The notes under the pieces were generated by a model. That model was not told where the DNA came from. It saw nothing but the letters and a program-made list of their open reading frames with translations, and did not search any database. This document shows, in pieces, positions 5,783 through 10,335 of a stretch of 10,335 bases of DNA. Position 1 is the first letter of the stretch; every line of letters starts with the position of its first letter. The stretch comes from Comamonadaceae bacterium (GTDB lineage Bacteria > Pseudomonadota > Gammaproteobacteria > Burkholderiales > Burkholderiaceae_C), in contig JAAFHN010000061.1 in assembly GCA_013298415.1 (NCBI GenBank), positions 1 through 10,335 of the forward strand, read 5' to 3'. A program made the translations under genes and the position numbers.

Positions 5783-6009
5783 GAAGTAGCGCGAAAAGCG
5801 CTGAAAGGGCGCGAAAAGCGCGAAAAACAGCCTTTGAAAGTTGGCCCTGGCGTTCGACGGTTACTTCTATTTTTGTAGCACCATGTGATGAAAATGTGCG
5901 GACAGAGAGGCAATTTGATCTTGGAAATCGCCTCAGAGCGCCGCTGCCACAATTTCAAGGCTGTTTTTTCGCGCTTTTCGCGTGATTTCTGAGTTTTTCG
6001 CGTTACATC
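5783..6009. repeat. Long imperfect inverted-repeat element between hisG and hisD
   Basis: The hisG-hisD gap (5773-6024) is largely filled by two arms of about 57 bases (about 5783-5840 and 5951-6009). They are inverted copies with a few mismatches and one-base gaps, flanking a centre of about 110 bases. The best-matching part is GCGAAAAGCGCGAAAAA plus CAGCC on the left (5811-5832) against GGCTG plus TTTTTTCGCGCTTTTCGC on the right (5959-5981). The outer ends also pair (GAAGTAGCGCGAAAA at 5783-5797 against the complement of TTTTCGCGTTACATC at 5995-6009, 13 of 15). The left arm holds two identical GCGCGAAAAGCGC words (5789-5801 and 5809-5821), each able to form a small hairpin. The centre contains a second hairpin candidate (GGCAATTT and AAATCGCC). 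No ORF and no clear target-site duplication are seen. It could be a MITE-like insertion or a structured leader of hisD; its right edge is only 15 bases from the hisD start. Confidence 0.8.
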
Positions 6010-6024
6010 GGCTCCCTAACCCCT

Positions 6025-7338
6025 ATGCAAGCATCCCCCCGCCGCTTAACCCACACCCAGCCCGATTTTTGGGAGCAGATTGGTTTGCTGAACCATTTGC
6101 CTGCGGCTGACGATGCCCGCATTGAAGCAGTGGTGGCAGACATCTTGGCCGATGTGCGCAAGCGCGGTGATGCGGCGGTGCTGGAATACACGGCTCGGTT
6201 TGATGGCTTGAACGTGGCATCGATGGCCGAGTTGGAGCTGACGCACGCAGACTTTGCCGCAGCGTTCTCGCGCATTTCGCCCGAGCAGCGCACAGCTTTG
6301 CAGCACGCCGCTGCCCGCATCCGCACGTATCACGAAGCGCAGCTCAAAGCCTGCGGCCAGAGCTGGCAGTACGTGGAAGCCGATGGCACGCTGCTGGGCC
6401 AAAAGGTCACGCCGCTGGATCGCGTGGGCATCTACGTGCCGGGCGGCAAGGCCAGCTACCCGAGCAGTTTGCTGATGAACGCCGTGCCCGCGCATGTGGC
6501 AGGTGTGGGCGAGATCATCATGATGGTGCCCACGCCGCGTGGCGAACGCAACGATTTGGTGCTGGCTGCGGCGCATGTGGCGGGTGTCACGCGGGCCTTC
6601 ACCATCGGCGGCGCGCAGGCTGTGGCAGCGCTCGCGTTTGGCACAGCCACGATCCCCAAGGTAGACAAAATCACCGGCCCAGGCAACGCCTACGTGGCGG
6701 CTGCGAAGAAGCGCGTGTTTGGCACCGTGGGCATCGACATGATCGCAGGGCCCAGTGAAATTTTGGTGCTGGCTGATGGCTCCACGCCACCAGACTGGGT
6801 GGCGATGGACCTCTTCAGCCAAGCCGAGCACGATGAACTGGCGCAAAGCATTTTGCTCTGCCCAGATGCGGCCTACATCGATGCCGTGCAAGCCTCCATC
6901 GACCGCTTGCTGCCCGAGATGCCTCGCGCGGAAATCATCGCCAAAAGCCTGAATGACCGGGGCGCGCTGATCTTGACAGAGAGCCTAGAACAAGCCTGCG
7001 AAATCAGCAACGCATTGGCTCCCGAGCACCTGGAAATCTCCACCCGAGAGCCCGAGCGCTGGGAGCCGCTGCTGCGCCATGCCGGAGCCATCTTCATGGG
7101 CGCATACACGAGCGAAAGCCTGGGCGACTACTGCGCAGGGCCCAACCACGTGTTGCCCACCGTGGGCACCGCGCGTTTTTCATCGCCGCTCGGCGTGTAC
7201 GACTTTCAAAAGCGCAGCAGCTTGATCCGCGTGAGCGCAGCAGGCGCGCAAGCCCTCGGGCCGACGGCCAGCATCCTCGCGCACGGCGAAGGTCTCCAAG
7301 GCCATGCACGCGCTGCGGAGATGCGTCTAGAGCAATGA
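6025..7338 (+). CDS. hisD: Histidinol dehydrogenase
   Basis: HisD carries out the last two steps of histidine biosynthesis, the NAD-dependent, zinc-dependent oxidation of histidinol to histidine. The 437 residues are full length. Visible motifs are LDRVGIYVPGGKASYPSSLL (131-150), the signature region from KITGPGNAYVAAAKK (215-229) to IDMIAGPSEILVLAD, and the zinc ligands Q266 and H269 in FSQAEHDE. The catalytic pair E334-H335 is in APEHLE, D368 is in GDYCAGPNHVLPT, and H427 is near the C-terminus. These match E. coli Q259, H262, E326/H327, D360 and H419. The start at 6025 has no obvious ribosome binding site (CTCCCTAACCCCT precedes it) and lies just past the inverted-repeat element. The stop overlaps the start of the GrpB-like gene (ATGA). 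hisC, the usual next gene, is not here. Confidence 0.97.
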   Translation: MQASPRRLTHTQPDFWEQIGLLNHLPAADDARIEAVVADILADVRKRGDAAVLEYTARFDGLNVASMAELELTHADFAAAFSRISPEQRTALQHAAARIRTYHEAQLKACGQSWQYVEADGTLLGQKVTPLDRVGIYVPGGKASYPSSLLMNAVPAHVAGVGEIIMMVPTPRGERNDLVLAAAHVAGVTRAFTIGGAQAVAALAFGTATIPKVDKITGPGNAYVAAAKKRVFGTVGIDMIAGPSEILVLADGSTPPDWVAMDLFSQAEHDELAQSILLCPDAAYIDAVQASIDRLLPEMPRAEIIAKSLNDRGALILTESLEQACEISNALAPEHLEISTREPERWEPLLRHAGAIFMGAYTSESLGDYCAGPNHVLPTVGTARFSSPLGVYDFQKRSSLIRVSAAGAQALGPTASILAHGEGLQGHARAAEMRLEQ

Positions 7339-7874
7339 GCAGACCAGGCTTGCTCAAGCGCGTGGCGGTGACCGCGCCTGACCCGACTTGGCGCGCAAGC
7401 TTCGAGCGTGAAGCAGCGTTGATCCAGCAGGCTGCGCCAGACATCACTGCCCATCACATCGGCAGCACAGCCATCCAAGGCATTTGGGCCAAGCCGATCA
7501 TCGACATGCTGCTGACCGTGCCGTCTTTGGATGCGTTTGAAGCGGCCACGCCCGCCCTCCAAGCCATCGGTTACGAGGCCAGAGGCGAGTTCGGCATCCC
7601 AGGCCGCCGCTACTTCGTCAAAAACGATGCCCAGGGCCAACGCGTCGTTCACGCCCACGGCTTTACGCAAGGCAGCGCAGAAGTCACCCGCCACCTTGCC
7701 TTTCGCGACTACATCAACGTGCACCCTGAAGCCGCGCAAGCCTACAGCGCCCTCAAACGCCAACTCGCCGCCGCCCACCCGAGTGACATCGAAGCCTACA
7801 TGGATGGCAAAGACGCCTTCATCAAGCAACACGAAGTGCTTGCACTGGCGTGGAGGGCCTCTCTGCGCAGCTGA
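7335..7874 (+). CDS. GrpB-family (UPF0157) protein
   Basis: This 179-residue protein belongs to the GrpB/UPF0157 family, which has a nucleotidyltransferase-like fold and no well established function; it also occurs fused to dephospho-CoA kinase. Visible family features are the N-terminal DPTWRASFEREAALI, the core HIGSTAIQGIWAKPIIDMLL (41-60), RRYFVKNDAQGQRVVHAHGF, and FRDYINVHPEAAQAYSALK. The more common wording in the core is PGLAAKP, so IQGIWAKP is a variant. The ATG overlaps the hisD stop by four bases, so it is probably translated with hisD even though no functional link is known. It occupies the position where hisC is expected. Directly after its stop, in the same frame, lies a VOC-protein remnant. 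Confidence 0.87.
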   Translation: MSRPGLLKRVAVTAPDPTWRASFEREAALIQQAAPDITAHHIGSTAIQGIWAKPIIDMLLTVPSLDAFEAATPALQAIGYEARGEFGIPGRRYFVKNDAQGQRVVHAHGFTQGSAEVTRHLAFRDYINVHPEAAQAYSALKRQLAAAHPSDIEAYMDGKDAFIKQHEVLALAWRASLRS

Positions 7875-8000
7875 TTGACGGGCGGCACAACCACACCCAA
7901 GCCGACCAGCGACCACGGTTTCATGGACACGCCCGGCCTTCACGACATGGACGGCCGTCTTTGGGAGGTTTTTTGGATGGCTGAGGGTTCGGGGGAATGA
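7875..8000 (+). pseudogene. C-terminal remnant of a VOC (glyoxalase-like) gene
   Basis: Directly after the grpB stop and in the same frame, about 41 codons are open to a TGA at 7998-8000. The translation contains GGTTTPKPTSDHGFM, then HDMDGRLWEVFWM. This matches the C-terminal third of VOC-superfamily proteins, which typically read GG...P.DHGFMYGRSF.DLDGH.WEV.WMD. The final E of WEV is the usual metal ligand. No plausible start, N-terminal half or ribosome binding site remains; the only ATG (7923) would give 25 residues. The fragment is best read as a gene truncated when the GrpB-like gene was joined upstream of it. Recognition rests on motif recall, not on a search. Confidence 0.7.
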
Positions 8001-8004
8001 CATT

Positions 8005-8033
8005 TTGAGAGATATTGCCTCGTCGTCCATAAA
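8005..8033 (+). promoter_or_regulatory. Candidate sigma-70 promoter for the Nudix gene
   Basis: TTGAGA (8005-8010) and CATAAA (8028-8033) are separated by 17 bases and match the consensus at 5 of 6 and 4 of 6 positions. The region is AT-rich relative to its surroundings. Transcription would start near 8040, about 23 bases before the Nudix ATG at 8063. No clear ribosome binding site is seen in that leader. Confidence 0.4.
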
Positions 8034-8062
8034 AATAAGCATTCATTGCTACACTTTTTGAC

Positions 8063-8524
8063 ATGAACCATCGCATCTCTGCAGGCATGTTTGTGCGCCA
8101 CCAAGGCCGCGTTTTGATGGTGCGGCACACGCGGGAAGGCCGGTACGACTTTTGGGTAGCGCCTGGCGGTGGCGTGAAAGGCACCGAGAGCCTGCAAGAC
8201 GCGGCAGAGCGCGAAGTGCGCGAAGAAACTGGCCTCAATGCCAAGGCTGGGCGCATGCTCTATATCGAAGAAATGCACCAGCCCGGCATGCGCCACTGCA
8301 AGTTTTGGTTTTTGGGCGAGCTGATCGGCGGTGAACTCGATGCCAGCGGGCCAGATGCGGCGGCGGAATACATCACACAAGCAGCTTGGCGCAGCCGCGA
8401 CGAGCTCGCAGCAGAGACGCTCCCTGTCTTTCCGCAGGTGCTTGCCGAGCGCTTTTGGCTCGACATCGAGGCCGGCTCGGCCCTGCCTCAGCATTTGCCG
8501 CTGCGGGAGATGGCATTTTGGTGA
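8063..8524 (+). CDS. Nudix hydrolase
   Basis: This 153-residue protein is a Nudix-family pyrophosphohydrolase, cleaving a nucleoside diphosphate linked to another moiety. The Nudix box is complete at residues 36-58: G36, E42, then R50-E51-V-R-E54-E55-x-G57, matching G(x5)E(x7)REUxEExGU with all metal-binding glutamates kept. Before it lies a standard strand region (ISAGMFVRHQGRVLMVRH), and after it HCKFWFLGELIGGELD. The sub-family and substrate (ADP-ribose, an oxidised nucleotide or another) cannot be told from the box alone. A candidate promoter lies at 8005-8033, so the gene is probably transcribed separately from the his genes. The C-terminal end is rich in Leu and acidic residues, with no added domain. 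Confidence 0.92.
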   Translation: MNHRISAGMFVRHQGRVLMVRHTREGRYDFWVAPGGGVKGTESLQDAAEREVREETGLNAKAGRMLYIEEMHQPGMRHCKFWFLGELIGGELDASGPDAAAEYITQAAWRSRDELAAETLPVFPQVLAERFWLDIEAGSALPQHLPLREMAFW

Positions 8525-8593
8525 TTTTCGATGCATTTTCGTTCCTCTGTCCAGAATTCCATTGCACTCATTGCTGCGAATTGAGTAGCAACG

Positions 8594-8641
8594 CGATTTC
8601 GAGTCTGCGCCCGTCTGAAATCGACCGAATCTCGTCTGCGC
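8594..8641. repeat. Short inverted and direct repeats in the Nudix-regulator gap
   Basis: CGATTTC (8594-8600) and GAAATCG (8617-8623) form a perfect 7-base inverted pair. GTCTGCGC occurs twice (8603-8610 and 8634-8641), 31 bases apart, close to three helical turns. They lie upstream of the regulator gene and could be protein binding sites; chance is possible at this length. Confidence 0.35.
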
Positions 8642-8646
8642 ACAGC

Positions 8647-8671
8647 TGGCCCCAATGAACGATTGGGGCCA
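8647..8671. promoter_or_regulatory. Perfect hairpin just upstream of the GlxA-type regulator
   Basis: TGGCCCCAAT (8647-8656) and ATTGGGGCCA (8662-8671) are exact inverted copies around a 5-base loop GAACG. There is no T-run on either side, so an intrinsic terminator is unlikely. The right arm ends 11 bases before the ATG at 8683, where the ribosome binding site should be. It may be an operator for the regulator itself or an RNA hairpin limiting its translation. Confidence 0.6.
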
Positions 8672-8682
8672 CACTGCGAGGC

Positions 8683-9699
8683 ATGGCTTCCAACGCCCAC
8701 ACACCCGCACGCGACCAGCAAACGCCGATTGATCTGTGGTTTTTGCTGCCCTCTGGCAGCTTGGTGCTCGATTGGGCGGGGCCAGCGGAGGCGTTTCGGA
8801 TTGCGAACTTGAAGTCGGGGCAGACCCTGTTCAACTTGCGCTTTTGCGCGCCGAAAAGCCAGAGCACCGGTTCAGTGGGCCTCACCCTCGCCAATTTAGA
8901 GCCGCTGCCTGAGCGGATCGCCGCACCCGCTTGGGTGCTGATCGTGGGCGTGACGAGCGCTTGGGTGGCCGATAGCGCGGAAGCCGAGCAAGCCGAGGTG
9001 GTGCGCTGGCTCACCCATATCAGGCCAGGCCAGCCGGGCGTGCGGCTGGTTACCGTGTGTACCGGTGCGCAACTGGCAGCGCGAGCAGGTTTGCTACACG
9101 GCAAGCGTGTCACCACCCACCACGAACATTTGGACGAACTGGCCAAACTCGCACCGAGCGCCACTGTGCTGCCAGACCGGGTGTTTGTGCAAGACGGCGA
9201 GGTATGGACGAGTGCCGGCGTGAGCGCGGGGATTGATTTGGCGCTGCACTTGATCAGCGCAGAAGCTGGCCCTGTCGTGGCAGCTCGCGTGGCGCAAGAC
9301 ATGGCTGTTGCGCTGCGGCGCGGGCCAGATGATCCGCAGCTTTCACCCTTTCTCTCGCACCGCCAGCACCTGAACGCCAAGCTGCACAAGGTGCAAGACG
9401 CCGTATCGCAATCGCCTCGCGAAGCCTGGGGGGCAGACCGCATGGCCAAGCTGATCCACACCACGCCGCGCAGCTTGAATCGCCTTTTTGCAGATCACGC
9501 ACAGACCACGCCGCTGGCCTACTTGCGCGGCATCCGCGTGGCCGTGGCGCGCGGCGCGCTTTCGGCGGGGGCCACGGTGGCGCACACCGCCGACGTGGCG
9601 GGCTTCGGCTCAGACCTTGCACTCAGGCGCGCTTGGCTGGCCACAGGCATGCCCGGCTCTCCCTCGGGCCGCAGTCGCTCGCGACCGACCCAGCACTAG
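8683..9699 (+). CDS. GlxA-type transcriptional regulator (DJ-1/PfpI domain plus AraC HTH)
   Basis: This 338-residue protein belongs to the GlxA-like group of AraC-family regulators. An N-terminal DJ-1/PfpI (glutamine-amidotransferase-like) domain spans about 14-200, starting with IDLWFLLPSGSLVLDWAGPAEAF. Its nucleophile-elbow cysteine C126 lies in TVCTGAQLAARAGLL, followed by KRVTTHHEHLDEL. The C-terminal DNA-binding part has a first helix-turn-helix near 251-280 (DRMAKLIHTTPRSLNRLFADH) and a second near 299-320 (VAHTADVAGFGSDLALRRAW). The usual GVSP.YR end is replaced by GMPGSPSGRSRSRP. Characterised relatives control catabolism of compounds such as glycine betaine or arginine; the ligand here is unknown. 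The ATG has GAGG only one base upstream, so ribosome binding may be weak, and a perfect hairpin sits just before it. It is probably a monocistronic gene. Confidence 0.9.
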   Translation: MASNAHTPARDQQTPIDLWFLLPSGSLVLDWAGPAEAFRIANLKSGQTLFNLRFCAPKSQSTGSVGLTLANLEPLPERIAAPAWVLIVGVTSAWVADSAEAEQAEVVRWLTHIRPGQPGVRLVTVCTGAQLAARAGLLHGKRVTTHHEHLDELAKLAPSATVLPDRVFVQDGEVWTSAGVSAGIDLALHLISAEAGPVVAARVAQDMAVALRRGPDDPQLSPFLSHRQHLNAKLHKVQDAVSQSPREAWGADRMAKLIHTTPRSLNRLFADHAQTTPLAYLRGIRVAVARGALSAGATVAHTADVAGFGSDLALRRAWLATGMPGSPSGRSRSRPTQH

Positions 9700-9746
9700 C
9701 CGTCTCGCGCACCTGCCCATCCTCACTTTTTGAATGAGATTTGCCA

Positions 9747-10335
9747 TGCTCAAGCCCTTGCTCGCCTCTGCGTTTCTCGGTGCCGCGCTCGCCGCTCAAG
9801 CCCAAGCTGTCAAGCTCCAGCACATCGCGCTGGATTTGCAGCTCGATTGGAAAAAGCAAGAGGCTTTCGGCACCGCAGCCCTCACGCTCAGCCCGCAAAC
9901 GCCGCTGCAAACCCTTCGGCTCGATGCCGCGCATCTGCACGTCGAACGCATCAGCCAATCGGGCAAAGCACTCCAATTCACGCAAGACAGTGCGGCGGCC
10001 GATGGCGCGCTGAAGGTGCAGCTTGCACGTATGCACACCCAAGGCGAAACCATCACGCTGCGCATCACCTACCGCACCCAGTGGATCAACCACAGCGACC
10101 CCGGCAACATCTGGTCCAGCACGGGCTTGGGCCTGCGCTGGTTTGAGCCCACACTCACCGACCCCCGCAAGCGCCGCGTAGTGTGGGCGAGCGGCGATCC
10201 ACGTTCTGCCCGCCACTGGATGCCCACGCTCGACGACCCAAGCCAATGGCACACCTCTGAGCTGCGCGCCACGGTAGACGCGCCGCTGCAGGTGTTTGCC
10301 AGCGGCGAGCTGCAAAGCGTGAAGACCACAAAAGG
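9747..10335 (+). CDS. Secreted M1-aminopeptidase-like protein, 5' part
   Basis: The frame is open from here to the window edge, so the gene is cut. It begins with a Sec signal peptide (MLKPLLASAFLGAALAAQAQA). The mature part has the all-beta N-terminal domain seen in M1 metallopeptidases (ERAP/PepN/LTA4H type): IALDLQLDWKKQEAFGTAAL, ITLRITYRTQW, then SARHWMPTLDDPSQ followed by a TSELRATVDAPLQVFASGEL stretch. The last part corresponds to the family's R.wfPc.D.P pattern. The catalytic GAMEN and HEXXH motifs would lie beyond the window, so activity cannot be judged. An in-frame ATG at 9735 is an alternative start (adding MRFA); 9747 is preferred because TGAGA lies upstream at suitable spacing. 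The product is probably periplasmic or outer-envelope. Confidence 0.8.

Noticed and set aside
5131..5958. Long open frame on the minus strand opposite hisG and the hisG-hisD gap
   Set aside because: The + strand frame is a complete, motif-perfect hisG; the minus-strand product has a shadow-type composition rich in His, Ala and Gln and no recognisable domain.
5783..6009. Complete insertion sequence or CRISPR-type repeat between hisG and hisD
   Set aside because: The centre has no transposase frame, the arms are inverted rather than regularly spaced direct repeats, and no target-site duplication is visible.
8531..8584. Tiny ORF of 17 codons after the Nudix gene (MHFRSSVQNSIALIAAN)
   Set aside because: No ribosome binding site, coupling or homology visible; expected by chance in this gap.
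8647..8671. Hairpin as a rho-independent terminator for the Nudix gene
   Set aside because: No T-run follows the stem on the + strand (CACTGCGAGG), nor on the minus strand.
8568..9464. 298-codon minus-strand open frame opposite the GlxA-type regulator
   Set aside because: It lies opposite a clear DJ-1/AraC regulator, is rich in Ser, Ala, Arg and Trp as expected for an antisense shadow, and shows no domain.

Overview
The window is a gene-dense stretch in which every convincing gene reads on the + strand. The proteins look like those of a beta-proteobacterium of the order Burkholderiales, most like the Comamonadaceae. Supporting this are an Mla cluster with mlaA inside it, a YadG/YadH-like ABC pair followed by a BolA-type gene, a short-form HisG, and overall GC-rich composition. 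The family assignment is inference from protein style and gene order; the genus cannot be read from the sequence.

Positions 1-3004 hold the end of a retrograde phospholipid transport (Mla) operon: the 3' part of mlaE (inner-membrane permease), mlaD (MCE lipid-binding subunit), mlaA (outer-membrane lipoprotein), mlaC (periplasmic lipid carrier) and mlaB (STAS subunit). Together they move mislocalised phospholipid from the outer to the inner membrane; mlaF should lie just upstream. Positions 3061-4805 hold an ABC-2 type exporter (ATPase plus permease, overlapping by ATGA). It is followed at 4825 by a BolA/IbaG-like gene.

The junction at 5036-5116 is unusual. In E. coli, and as I recall in most Burkholderiales, ibaG is followed by murA. 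Here murA is absent. A perfect 29-bp tandem duplication instead creates two very short ORFs (10 and 11 codons), each starting on the ATGA of the previous stop, so ibaG, mini-ORF 1, mini-ORF 2 and hisG form an unbroken stop-start chain.

Positions 5113-7338 hold hisG and hisD (first and last steps of histidine biosynthesis). They are separated by about 250 bp containing a long imperfect inverted repeat (about 5783-6009). The expected hisC does not follow hisD. Its place is taken by a GrpB-family gene (ATGA overlap), directly followed in the same frame by the C-terminal remnant of a VOC/glyoxalase-like gene (7875-8000).

Positions 8063-10335 look like unlinked accessory genes: a Nudix hydrolase, a GlxA-type regulator (DJ-1/PfpI domain plus AraC helix-turn-helix) preceded by a perfect 10-bp-arm hairpin, and the 5' end of a secreted M1-aminopeptidase-like gene that runs off the window. 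I see no tRNA, rRNA, CRISPR array, transposase or phage gene. The strongest candidates for something undescribed are the mini-ORF relay at 5036-5116 and the inverted-repeat element between hisG and hisD.
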